This document shows positions 22,229 through 33,584 of a stretch of DNA of 64,000 nucleotides, piece after piece. Made by a program: the position numbers and the translations under genes. Position 1 is the stretch's first letter. Each line of letters opens with the position of its first letter. The notes beneath the pieces were generated by a model. That model worked only from the letters and a program-made list of their open reading frames with translations, had not been told where the DNA came from and did not search any database. This stretch comes from Cunninghamia lanceolata. Its lineage: Eukaryota > Streptophyta > Pinopsida > Cupressales > Cupressaceae. The stretch is from assembly GCA_027924645.1 (NCBI GenBank), contig BSBN01000213.1, forward strand, positions 33,792,501 to 33,856,500, read 5' to 3'.

Positions 22229-24788
22229 ATGGTAATAAAAAAGAACTGATCCGACACTGAGTTTTTGAAGACCATGTTTGTGCAGCTAGAGGGAACAATG
22301 TTCAAATATGCACAAATCAATGATACGCATCAAGGAAGTACTGATCTTGATAAATGGACAGTGAGACTTGAGAAAGGAAGTGGAAACCCTCTACTGATGA
22401 GTATATACAGTTCAGGGATGTGGAATGCTGGCAGATTTCCATATGCAATGGAAGCCACAGAGCTAGTGATAGAATGTGCTCAAAACTACAATACAGAGAC
22501 AAGAAAGGTAGAGAAGCATGGGAGAGTTTATGCAGACTTCTCAGTTGCAAGCATCACCTCAGCCTTCAACCTACCTAAGGGGCCCAATGTAGTTCGATTA
22601 AACCTAGGTAGATTGGAAAAGGAATATTGTAGCAACCAGAAAGAGGCAAGAAGGATCATGTATCAGTGGAGATCCAAGAGTAACACATATAAGGCCTTGG
22701 ACAAACTACCTATGTATCTCTTTAAGTTTGACTTTGCTCCCGAATATCAATACATGATGACAATGCTCAGCCGGATGACAAGGAGAGCAAATGCTAGACC
22801 CTTTGAGAATTAGATGTAAGGTATCATACGGATAGTGGAACATACAGATGACAAACTGCTATGGGCCAAAATCATAAGTGATAGTTTAGATGAAGGAATG
22901 AGGAGGCTAGGAGGAAAGGTGAACATGTTTCATATGACTTCTTATGTTGTATATGCCTGTGCATTTAGAGGCACATTCAATGGCTTGCAGATAGTAGGCA
23001 GGGTTGGAGATAACCCTGGGGATGTGAACATTTGGGAACATTACCTACAGTTGAAAAGAAGAGAATCTCTCCAAAACTACAAGATAGTGAATGACTCCTT
23101 CTCCATGCATCTTGTCATGACCATGGAAGAAGACAGAACAAAAATATTAAGTGTAGAAGCACAAGCTATTATATACAAGCATGGGGCTTGGTTTATTAAA
23201 TTACCCACATTTTCATATATGAGGATAGAAGGGTTTACTGGGAAACCTCTCATGCTACCTAGATATCCAACTGACCAAGTCATTCTAATGGAATTTTCTA
23301 GACAGATCCTGCGTTCAGTGGAGGCTCATATTGCTAACAGAAAGATTCTGCATGTTTTGTTTCCAATCTTCATCAGCTGGTGTATGTGTCCAATTAGAGA
23401 AAGTGTTAAGTATGTAATTGGAGGATTAAACTTAATGTGCTTGTAGCCTTTTCCACTGGCTAGACCCTATGACCCATATGACAGGATGCATGCATTACTT
23501 GGGAAACCCATACATCAAAAGCACCTTGAGGACTATTGGGCTGATTGTGATGATGAAGCAAAAGTCAAAAGGAGGAATTATCAGAGGCTTACTCTAAATC
23601 ATATAGGCACCTTTGACTGCATATCAGTGCATACTCAGCTACATGAAGATGATGGTAAGATCATGTCTCAGGAATATGAGGACAAGAGGGTATACAATGA
23701 AACAATATCAGCCCCTGACTTGAGTCAACCAGAGGTGACTTCACTAGATCAAATAATGCTAAAGGTCATTCAATTGACCCAAAGTTGGGTGGATACTGAA
23801 GTCAACAAACTAAAAAAGAGAGGCATAGCCCTTACAATGGACAATAAAAGGAAAATATAGGAGTTATCTGAGGAGGAACATGATGATTTCCTCAAAGAGA
23901 AAAGGCAGTTAAATGGAGAAAGACAGCTAAGTGAAGAAAAGAAGTAGGATAAAAATAAGAAAGGGACCCTTGCGTCTGGAGTGGTGATCATTAGGTGACC
24001 CCAACCAAAGGAAGATGTAACATCTACCTCAACTGCAGCATCACCTCATACACCTTCTAAACAAAAGAATGTTACTGGCAAACCTGCTCCTATTATCATA
24101 GAAGAGGAGGAAGAACCCTCAGATGATGACCTCTTAATCAAGAGTAAAAAGAAGAAAGTTCCAACCCCACCTCAAAGGAAACAAAAGACTGCAATGAGAG
24201 GAAATGTGGATATAAGTCCTATGCTATTGAGGGGAGCTAGTGGTCAAGGTATTCTAAAGAATTTTCAACATGAAGTTACCATCCCTAACATTGTACAATT
24301 CAAGACTAAGAAGGTAGAGGAACAAAGAGAAGAGAGGCGAAGTGCAAGGAAGGAGCCACCTTTTCCATTGGATGATACAATAGATTTATCCAATGATGAA
24401 GTAGTTAATGATGTTTCTGCTCAAAAGATGGAGACTTTGGTGACAAACACAAAGATGACCCCTCATGGCACTCCCCAAGTTCAAAAGCAAGCTCATCAGG
24501 AGGTTGAAATGGAAGAAATAGAAGAAGAAAACCCTAAGTTGGTAGCCCAACAAATTGGATTAACAAATTTGGTTGATCAAGTCACTAGCCCTACTACCAT
24601 AGACCTAGCATATTAGGGTGATGAGGGTCAAGATAAAGATAAAGATCTACCTCTAGAACAAGAGAAGGTGGAAGTCAATGTGCATATGGAGAGCGATAAG
24701 GAGATGCCTGATAAAGATAAAGATCAGGATAATGCACCAGCATCAGAAGAAAGATTAAATCAAAAGGAAGTTGATAAAACTTAGGACT
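22229..24788 (+). pseudogene. ORF-X in element 1's 3' LTR (truncated by element 2)
   Basis: One continuous frame from ATG 22229 to 24788 apart from stops: TGA at 22247 (CGA in the 5' LTR copy), TAG 22811 with TAA soon after, TAG 23444 (CAG in the 5' copy), TAG near 23858, TAG 23947 (CAG in the 5' copy), TGA near 23996 (CGA), TAG near 24614 and TAG 24782 (CAG). It retains the N-terminal blocks MWNAGRFPYAMEATELVIE, YMMTMLSRM and LEDYWADCDDEAKVKRRNY, then the low-complexity Lys/Glu/Pro region. The C-terminal third is missing because element 2 inserted here. Confidence 0.8.
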
Positions 24789-25391
24789 TGTTGGTCATGA
24801 TGTTAGTCACAAACAAGCATAGAATAAAAGTGCACATTAACCTTTATTCATCTTGAAAGATACTATGAATTCAAAGAATTCATGATCCCAAGTCTCCAGT
24901 GATTAGGTCTTAATCGTCTGAAGTTACTCAGAGGTTAATGTGAGTTGTTGTTTCCATTTTGGGCCTTACGTAGAAATTCATCATCATCATGATTCTCCTG
25001 CAGATATTCTTTATAGAGAAGTCATATTATATAGTTATTTGGTGAAAAGACGCAGATATACCTCAATCTTTGCATGATATTTTCAATTGTACATGCTCTG
25101 TACTCAAATATGCTAAATATTTGCAATTATTTACGAGATGTCTGCATATCTATATTATTTGCTTAGGATCATCAATTATTTACAATTATGGAGATGAAAT
25201 GTTCTAAAAATTAAAAGAAATTAAAGAAATGCTTCTAATTAAAGTGAACCTTTAGCTTCTGAGCCACATGTATATTAGATACTGTCATGAAGAGAAGAAA
25301 ACCAAACCATATTTTCATCAGGACATTCCACAGCTAGATATAGTTGATGCTAACTTCAAAGGAATTTGTATGAAGACAACACATGTAAGTA

Positions 25392-25411
25392 GACATGCAC
25401 TCCAAGGGATG
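25392..25411 (-). other. Conserved 20-bp island (element 2 copy)
   Basis: Reverse strand reads CATCCCTTGGAGTGCATGTC, identical to 11582-11601 in element 1, at a similar distance after the LTR TATA box. Confidence 0.5.
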
Positions 25412-25607
25412 CAGCAAATCACCACATATATCCAGAAATCATACACCGATTACTTAAGATTTACTATGAATTGTAATCGACACAGTCTTCTCATTCATTA
25501 AGCATGCAAAAATATAAATGTATACAAAAGCTTTGAAATGAGCTCTGAATGTTTCAGCAGACGGATTTCAATTAAGTTTTGAATGTTTACAATAAGGCAT
25601 CACACCA

Positions 25608-25617
25608 CCTTTTATAG
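25608..25617 (-). promoter_or_regulatory. TATA box in the 3' part of the element 2 LTR
   Basis: Minus strand CTATAAAAGG, downstream of ORF-X, conserved with 11379-11388. Candidate promoter for the genomic transcript or, in a 3' LTR, for read-out into flanking DNA. Confidence 0.5.
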
Positions 25618-25767
25618 AATAAGGTGAGGAAGCCGTTACAAAAGATCTACGATCTTGATTTATCAATACAAAACTACGGTCATGATTTTCTTGACTTTGT
25701 CAACTTCTACAAAATGGCACAAGTTACCAGCTGGCAACTATCTAGACCACTTATGCTTATATCCCCT

Positions 25768-28700
25768 TCATGATGTATCTTCATCATGCTCCTCAGCTAA
25801 TTCATGTGGATCATCATCATGTGCGTTGCTTCCTAAACTTTCGCTATCCTGATGATGATGATGCTGCATATGGGGCTGCATACTACTGTGGACCTGCTCA
25901 TATGAATGCACAACTTGATCTATCCCTCCGCCATCTTGAGTTTTTGCTTTGATGATGGTGTGCTTATGTGCTTCATACTTGTCTCTGCTGTTATCCAACT
26001 TATTTTTCCTATCCTGTAGTGTTTCATTATATTTCTCCATCTGGACCTTGATCCTCATTATTTTATCTATCAGTTCTTCTGTCAAGTGGACAGGTGGACC
26101 ATATGTCTCTAATTGGAAATTACTGTGTATAGCTTTGATGGCAGACTCTTCATCTTGATTTTCTATTTTACCTTCCACCTTGCCTTCCAATGTTTCTAAT
26201 ATCACTGCTTCTTCAGCCATTAAATCACGTAGCCTCATGCTGATATCTCTCAGCTTGTTATTGCATCTTTTGAGGACTCTGCATTCAAACTGAGTGTCCT
26301 TGTACCAGATATCTATCAACAATGCGGTATTACTGTTCAATACCTACTTACTGATAAGCAGTTGAGGATTTATCCCCTTTATTTCTCTCAAAAGGCTCAA
26401 GACCCTTTCCAATTTATAAGACCTTTTCCCAGTCTGTATTTGCAATTTATCCACCTTGGTCTTGGAGTCACTTAGAATGCTCCACCTCTTCAAAGAGGCC
26501 TTCATTATTTCTACAGCATCATCCAATGCAGATGACATCCATTTCCTTATTACAGACGCCTCATGCTTCATGAGGTCTAATTTATTTACCTCCTCCTGAG
26601 AAATGGCAGTCAATGGGACTACATGTTCAGTTGTGGTATCATCAGGATTGGTCAGTCCTTTGATATAGGCATGCAACTGAGCAATGTGCTCTTTATGTTG
26701 CTTATTCTTCTCTTTCTCTCTTTTCACCTTTTGAATTAGAGAGTCAATAATGTCTTTGCCTTCTTGACCTTCCTGATCCTCATTAGCAAAACCCAAATCT
26801 ACTGTGCTGATTTGAAATTCATCAACAGTAATTTTACTTTTTTCTTTCTCCACCGTAGGTATGGCAATTTGTGCGGTCCTTCTCCCAGTGGCCGGATCTC
26901 TCTTGATGGCTGATGTCATTCTGGCCTTCCTCCTAGGTTTCATTATATCCATGGAGAACAAGGTGGAGACATCAAATTCTTGAATTTCAAGCTCTTCTTC
27001 AATATTTACTTCTTTTGCTAACCATGGAGGCACCTGATCATGTTTTTCAGCATCATGATGATGTTCACCCGTATCTCCCTTTTCTATCAGCAGATGTTGT
27101 GGAGATGGTGACTTTTCTTTTTCTTCTTCCTGATGCTCGCTTTGCTGTTGATCCTGCGGTACATCCTCCTATTGAGGAATCTCTTTCTCCAGAGGAGCAT
27201 CTTCTTGGTGCGGGGAACCCTGTGGTGTATCTGTATGTAGATCATGCTGATCATGACCTTTTTCCATCATTACTTCATCTGTTTTTATTTCTTCCCCTTG
27301 TTGTTCATCTAATGCACTAGATACTGGGGATTCTACCTGAGGTGCTGGCATTTGTTCTGCGGCCGTTATTTGTTCTGGGCCTGCATTGTCAACCTCCTTT
27401 GTCTTAGTAGCTGGATCCTCTAGTGCTTCCTTCTTTTCATCAGCCTTTATTTCTTGAACCTCTATTATAGCAGGTTCCGCTGATGTATCCTGTGGATCTT
27501 GTTGACCCAATTCAAGAGTATGGCCTTCTGACTCTGCCATCTCTATCTCTTCTGTTCGGTCCCCTTTATCAGGTGATCCTGTTGGCTATTTAGGACTTGC
27601 ATCCTGTTTCTCTGTCAGGTCTACCACTACAGGGCTTGTCACCTCTGTGATTAATGCTTCCAGCCCCATTTCTTGAGCTACCTGCTCTGGGCTCTTTTCT
27701 TGCTCTTCTTCCACTTGCTTCATCTCCTCAAATATAGTTTGAACTGGTGGAGGCTTATGAGGTGTCATACTTATACCAGCAGCAAGTGTTTCCATCTTCT
27801 GTGCAGCCACATCCTGCACCACCTCATCATCAGACAAATTTATTGTCTCATCAAGCGAGACATGTCCTTCTGCTTGTGTCTCGGAGGTTTCTTTCATTCG
27901 TTCTTCTGCAAGTTCAGTTTTGAACTTGACTATGGTAGGAAGTGGAACATTATGTTGAAGTTCCTTTGGCACTTCACTACCTGCCTCTTGTACTAGTGTA
28001 GGGGGTTGGGTTATTCCACCTCTCATGGAGGTTCTTTGTTTCTTAGGTGTGGTGGACACCAACACCTGTGGAGCTCTCCTCTTCCTCTTTATTATTAACG
28101 GAGCCTCTTCTTCTTCAGGCTACTCCTCCATGAGGATATCCTCTTCTCCAGGTTTCCTTGAGGATTGACCCACTTCCAGGGTCTCAGTGATTCCAGCCTC
28201 CGCTGTCTTACTCTTTTTGGGCTTTTCTTTCTTTGGAGGGGATGCTGACTCTGACCCGGATCCTGATCCTGCTGCCTCCTCAGCTTCAAATACTGCCCTT
28301 TCAATTATAACCCCTTTGGGTTTCTTATCCACCTTCTTGCCCCTTGGGGGTCTTTTGCTCTGTTGCTGTGGTGGAGGGATTCTATCTCCCTTGGTCTTCC
28401 TCTTCTCAATTAGGAAGTCATCATACTCATCCCCAGGGATATCCTGTCCCTTCTTTTTGTTGTCCACCATAATGGCAACACCTTTCTTTTTTAGTGCCTC
28501 CACCTGCTTATCAACCCAAGCTTGAGTCAGTTGTATGGTCCTGGCAATGAATGGGTCCAAGGATATGTCCTCCTGCATGGTGAGGTCAAGTGCAGAGATG
28601 GTGTCATTGTATATCTTCTTTTGTTCATACTCATCTGCCATTATCCTGCCATCATCCTTCTTCAATTGTTGGGGAAGGGAGACGCAATCAAAAGTTCTAA

Positions 28701-30078
28701 TTTGGTTCAGAGTCAACCTCTGATACCTTCTTCTCCTGGCTTCTGCCTCATCTTCACAGTCAGCCCAAAAATCCTCTAGGTGCCTCTGATGAATAGGCTT
28801 TCCTAGTATCTTCTGTATCCTGCTGTAAGGATCATATGGTCTAGTTAGTGGGAAAGGTTGCAGATTCATTTTATTTAGTGTGACCATCACCTTCTTTATA
28901 TTGTTAGAATCAGGGCACATGTAGCAGCCTATGCTGACTGGGAACAAAATTGGTGGCAGCTTCTTGGCGTCCTTATACATCTTTATCATTGTGGCGCCCT
29001 ACTGGATAAACTCCATTAATATTACTGCATCAGTAGGATACCTCGGTAGCATTAGGGGATGTCCCTCAAAACCTTCAACCCTTATGTATGAAAAGGTTGC
29101 AAACTGTATGTACCAGGCTCCATGCCTGTAAACTACCTCTTGAGCCTCCATGCTCAATCTTTTTGTTCTGTCTTCTTCCATGGTCCTTACCAGATGCATA
29201 GAGAATGCATCATTGACCAGTTTGTAATCTTTGAGGTAGTTGGTTCTCTGTAGCTGGGGATGATGATCCCAGATATATGCAGCATTTGTGCCTGTAAGCT
29301 TCCCATCTATAACTAAGGCATCAAAAGTGCCTTTGTAAGCACAAGAATAAACAATGTAAGATGTCATATAAAATGTACAATTTGAACCTCCAAGGTTCAT
29401 CAGCTGCTCATGCAGAGCATCACTTATTATCTGGCCCCATAGTGGCTTGATATCTGAATACAGACACATCATTATTATTCCGTACATCCAATCTCTGAAA
29501 CTACCAGCATCAGGCTGGCCTGTTACCCTATTCAGGAGTGCAATCATGTATTGGTACTCCTCACTAAAATCATACTTGAACATGTGCGCAGGAAGTTTGG
29601 CTGCCACAGGATATGTGCTGTTCTCTGCTCGCCATTGATACATGTTCTTTCTAGCCGATTTCTTATTGGCCTCATATTCTTTTTCTGCCTTCTTCAGGTC
29701 CACACTCTTAACTTTACTGCCCAGTGGTAATCCAAATGTCTGGGAGAGACCCTTGATGGAGAGGTCTGCATATATCCTCCCATGCTTCACCACTTGCCTT
29801 GTTTGAGGATTATAATTCTGGGTACATTCTATAACCAGCTCCAGAGATTCCATAGAATATGGGAAACCAGCAGCTTTCCACATCCCCGATACGAACACTG
29901 CGTCCAGCATAGGACTCTTGTCATGCCCATCATTCAGCTTAGCTGACCAGGCTTCCAGATTGGTGCTTCCCTAATGTGTGTCTGTAATTGCTCCATACTT
30001 GAACAGGACCCCTCTCTGAGAAGAGAACATAGGCCTACTGAATTCCTCTTGACACTTGACAAACCGCTTGTCAGCCAT
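25768..30078 (-). pseudogene. ORF-X, best-preserved copy (element 2 LTR), interrupted only by TAG codons
   Basis: From ATG 30078 to TGA 25768-25770 the frame never shifts: 1,437 codons including the stop. It is broken by TAG near 29968 (Gln in the element 1 copies) and at 28999, 28120, 27586, 27169 and 26344. Layout: N-terminal domain about residues 1-480 with MWKAAGFPYSMESLELVIE (about 60-80), RDWMYGIIM (about 195), LMLPRYPTDAVILMEF (about 345) and LEDFWADCEDEAEARRRRY (about 430-450); then a low-complexity Lys/Glu/Pro/Gln segment with basic runs (about 530-1,000); then a helical, probably coiled-coil part (about 1,020-1,390) and a His/Asp-rich tail. No transmembrane segment or signal peptide is evident, so I see no support for an envelope protein. 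I do not recognise the family. Confidence 0.8.
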
Positions 30079-30084
30079 GAGTTC

Positions 30085-30259
30085 CTGCAATTAACAAAAT
30101 CCTATCTCACAACGGATATACACATGCGTGCATATTGCAATTAAAATCACTATGCCTACTGTATCTTTTCAATACTACTTAATCATATGGATGCATAAAC
30201 CAAAACTTACATCATCATACCTGAATAATAATAACATGATGAGGGTTTCATTTACTTAC
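30085..30259 (-). other. Predicted 5' intron of ORF-X (element 2)
   Basis: Minus-strand donor ATAACCAG|GTAAGTAAATG and acceptor TGTTAATTGCAG|GAACTC, 175 bp, ending 6 nt before the ATG. Both sites are strong plant splice consensus matches and sit where element 1 has its intron. Confidence 0.55.
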
Positions 30260-30277
30260 CTGGTTATGCAAATTTCT

Positions 30278-30285
30278 CTTTTATA
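30278..30285 (-). promoter_or_regulatory. TATA box upstream of ORF-X (element 2)
   Basis: Minus-strand TATAAAAG about 20 nt before the splice donor, at the end of the palindrome-rich leader. Candidate ORF-X promoter; element 1 has degraded versions at the same place. Confidence 0.4.
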
Positions 30286-31554
30286 CCAGTAGATTGCCAA
30301 CGACGTTCTTAATTCAGCTGATGACCACCTCTTTCCTTCTGTCTGTGAGCTCAACTTGTGCAACAGTAGCTGGTATGCGGATATGGGAGCTGGTGCTCTG
30401 TAAAACAATTTTATCACAAGGTAAATGTGAAAATGATAGTTGAATTACCTTTTAACCTCGCAATTAGGGTAAATTTGGGGCAACTCTGACACATTAGATT
30501 GTATTCCTTGTTTATTTGTGCGAAAACACAGGATCTCGCCAGGTGTTTCATTGGGTTCCGGGGTTGGCGGGAACCACCTACCATGTTTGCGCGCATTTAA
30601 TGATAATGGCGGCAGCAAGAGCAGGGGGATTTCCATATGATAGGATATCATGAGAGTAGGAGGATATTCACAAATATTGGGTCGAGTTTCAAATATCATC
30701 CTCCTCCCTCATATTGAAATTGTTATCGCGACAAGATTTGAGTGACAAAAGCACTCCTTTGGTTATGTTTAGTACATCAGGAGGATATTTCGATGTATCA
30801 GGTGATGTTTCAAATATGATGATGACAAGACAAACTTACATGTCTCTCTTTCGGAATATCAGGATGATGTCATCTTGATATTCACTCTTTGTATCGGAAA
30901 GGCATCATGACGTCATCGTCATATTAGACGAACATGATCATGTTTAGAAAATATCCTGTCGAAATGTAAATGTGATGATGATGTCATCATCATGTTTGTT
31001 TCTTCATTTATCAGATTTGGATGACATCATCAGGATATTTACTAAGGGTGATATTTCACGTCAGGAGGATATTAAGAAATATCGGGTTACATTCGAAAAC
31101 ATGACGCTTGCGATACAAAAGACCGCTTGAACGGAAGATTTACTACCACTTAAAGTTGACATGGATATTTTAGCCGCATGACTTATCGAGGGATGTTTCA
31201 AATATGATGATGATCTTCAACAACATGACCGAGGTTATAAAATATGATCCTCCTCTTGCGACTATCAGGTTTGACCAAAACTTTGACTGTTCATAACTTT
31301 CACATCCTGAGGAATATTAGGGTGATATAAAAGGCAAACCTACATGAATTTTAACACTCTTTCAAACTATGAGGTCACAGGAAAGAAATATGAATTTTAA
31401 CAAACTAACCTCATAATGGTGACTTACCTCATCCTGGTTAATCATGATGATGCAAATGACTCACTTTTACCAAACCGCCAACACAAGCCAAGCCAACAAG
31501 TTGGGTCCCTATTTTGCCAAGTCAAAATGGGGCGTGTTGTGTAACCACACAACA

Positions 31555-31582
31555 ACTTGCCACCAAAGAAAACAAACAAATT
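31555..31582 (-). promoter_or_regulatory. Polypurine tract before the element 2 3' LTR
   Basis: Minus strand TTGTTTTCTTTGGTGGCAAGT immediately before the LTR start at 31554; near identical to 20728-20746. Confidence 0.6.
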
Positions 31583-31792
31583 CCAATGATTCAAGTGATG
31601 TGATCACATTCTTCTATAGTATTCTAATTCCATCTAAGCATAGGCATCATAATCTTCTGAATAATAAAATTTCATCATGGTAACAATGCTAACAAAGGAT
31701 CAGGTGTGTGCATATGATTAATTATCCTCATCTTGAAAGTAAGTAAAAAACATAAGTAACTGGTGTTAAACTACATAGTTGGAGATCATCCC

Positions 31793-31921
31793 TCATTGCC
31801 AACCTGGATAGAGCCTTGCTGCCAGCAGGCATCTATAGCCCCGGCAAGGTTATCTATACAATCTCCCTAAGTAGAGCTCCACTGCCAGCAGGCATCTATA
31901 GCCCCGGTAGAGTTACTTAGA
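31793..31921 (-). repeat. Twin hairpin repeat between pol and 3' LTR (element 2)
   Basis: On the minus strand two units read CCGGGGCTATAGATGCCTGC-TGGCA. Unit 1 has outer stem CTCTAC/GTGGAG and unit 2 CCTTGC/GCAAGG, both around an inner TGCC/GGCA stem. Same location and spacing as 20388-20505 in element 1. Confidence 0.65.
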
Positions 31922-32396
31922 TGGCCTAACTTTATTTCTTTTCTATTTTTTCTCTTAACATTTGTATCTGATATCATCATGTCAGCTCATTTGTACAAGG
32001 TACAGTCACTTGCAGCTTTAGGTTGGAGATTGTATTGGTAGCAAGGGAGTCCCTTTAGATTTTTCACTTAACACCTATACTTGTGTGTTCAACAAACCCA
32101 AGGCTGTTAGGTGTCTCATTGTGATTGATTCACTTTGACCAAGAAAAGGCACCCTAATGAAAAGATATCACAAGCCTGATCATGAATACTTCTTAGAATG
32201 AATCATAACCTATGTCTAAATGTGATCTCATCATTTGAATCTTAACAATTTAGTTATTCCCTGGGGTGATGAAGTGCATCATCCTGACCTACCAGAACAA
32301 GGTCTCAACCAACAGAACAAAACAAGCAAAACAAACAAATTGTACAAACAACTATACAAATATACAATATGATACATATGACTGTTATGAAGTCAT

Positions 32397-33584
32397 TTAG
32401 GCTTGGAAATAATGTTTGAGGAGCTCTCCATTGACTGGCAATGGGACATCCTCACCTGTCAGGTTCTTAAGCCTATAAGTACTGTCTCCTAGTATCTCAG
32501 AAATTTGAAAGGGACCTATCCATAATCTATCAAACTTACCATGGTCACCTTTCTTTTCATGGGCTTTATCCCACATCAGGACCAAATCAGATATCCTGAA
32601 AGCTTTAACTCTAGCTCTCTTGTCAAACTAGTGCTTGACAATAGCCTGATGTTTTGCAAATTGGTCAATTGCTTGACTCCTTTTTTCTTCCAAGTGCATC
32701 AACTGAAGCAACCTGACTTCTTGCTTATTGTCAATGCCTAGGTATTCTTGGGCAAACTGCAAAGTAGGAATTTTTAAGTTTACAGGGAGGATGGGATCCA
32801 CCCCATATACTAGCTGGAAAGGTGAGTTTCCTAATGCAGTTTTTATTCTAGTTCGGTCAACCCATAAGGCATACTTTAGAAATGAGTTCCATTCCCTAGG
32901 ATTCTTTTCTATTAATTTTCTTATGATATTCAATAAATTTTTATTGGTGGATTCTGCTAATCCATTCCCCTGGGGATAATAGTTGGATGAAAACTTAAGT
33001 ATAATCCCATGATCAAAAGCCCAACTTGATAACTTGGTGGAAATGAAGGCAGAACCATTATCACTTACCAATGCATAAGGAGTTCCATACCTGGTGACAA
33101 TGTTGCTCTCCAGAAATTTAATGACATCATCTGCAGTGCAAGTTTTGCTGCTAATAGCCTCAGTCCATCTAGTACAATAGTCAGTAATTGTTAAGACATA
33201 CCTATGACTTGAGGAGGACGGAGGATTGATTGGTCCTATGAAGTCCATGCCCCACTGTGCAAATGGGCAATTTTCCATTACTGGCTGCAAGGGTTGTGCA
33301 GCATATTTCTCTCTGTTGGTAGCAACCTGGCAAACATGACAACATTTAACATGATTAACTGTGTCTTTAAAAATTGTAGGCCAGTAATATCCTGCTCTGA
33401 GGACTGCATGTGTTGTGGCTAATGCTGATTCATGTGCCGTTTCGAACTTGTCATGTAATTTTGACAAGACCTTATTTGCTTCTGGCTTTTCTAAGCATCT
33501 CAGGTATATTCCTTCATAATTCTTCTTGAATAGGGTTCCTCCCTTCATCATATACTTTTGGGATCTTATCTTTAAGGCTCTTCT
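32397..33584 (-). pseudogene. pol: Integrase of element 2
   Basis: Minus strand. HHCC zinc region ends KCCHVCQ; core with WGMDFIGPINPP (first Asp), VSDNGSAF (second Asp) and GLAESTNKNLL (Glu); C-terminal GPF module (RLWIGPFQISEILGDSTYRL) ending TAA near 32397. All three catalytic residues are present. Stops are TAG at 33585 (at the RNase H/integrase boundary) and TAG at 32628, where an AGAxWFDK-like Trp codon preceded by C is likely (CTGG to CTAG). Confidence 0.85.

Larger units (their letters stand above)
20747..24788 (+). mobile_element. Element 1 3' LTR, first part (cut by element 2)
   Basis: Starts TGTTGTG right after the polypurine tract, with a 7-bp stem hairpin, a leader with TGACGTCA at 21260 and 21375, an intron (22030-22222) and ORF-X from 22229. 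It stops at 24788 (CTTAGGACT), where the sister LTR continues ACTCAGGACCTTGG, because the CAACA end of element 2 (reverse strand TGTTGG at 24789) is inserted there. The remainder survives only as 38073-38858. Confidence 0.75.
24789..31554 (-). mobile_element. Complete giant 3' LTR of element 2 (6,766 bp) with ORF-X inside
   Basis: Starts TGTTGTG at 31554, directly after the polypurine tract, and ends ACCAACA at 24789, directly at the junction with element 1. Between these: hairpin, leader with TGACGTCA at 30908 and many TGATGACATCATC variants, TATAAAAG at 30285, intron 30259-30085, ORF-X 30078-25768, second TATA at 25617. Inverted TGTTG...CAACA ends are as expected of an LTR. This is the best-preserved unit of its kind in the window. 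Confidence 0.75.

Noticed and set aside
25768..30078. TAG reassigned as a sense codon in this organism
   Set aside because: Sister copies have CAG or TGG at the same positions, changes occur independently in both LTRs of one element, and CGA to TGA accompanies them. Frameshifts elsewhere also show decay.
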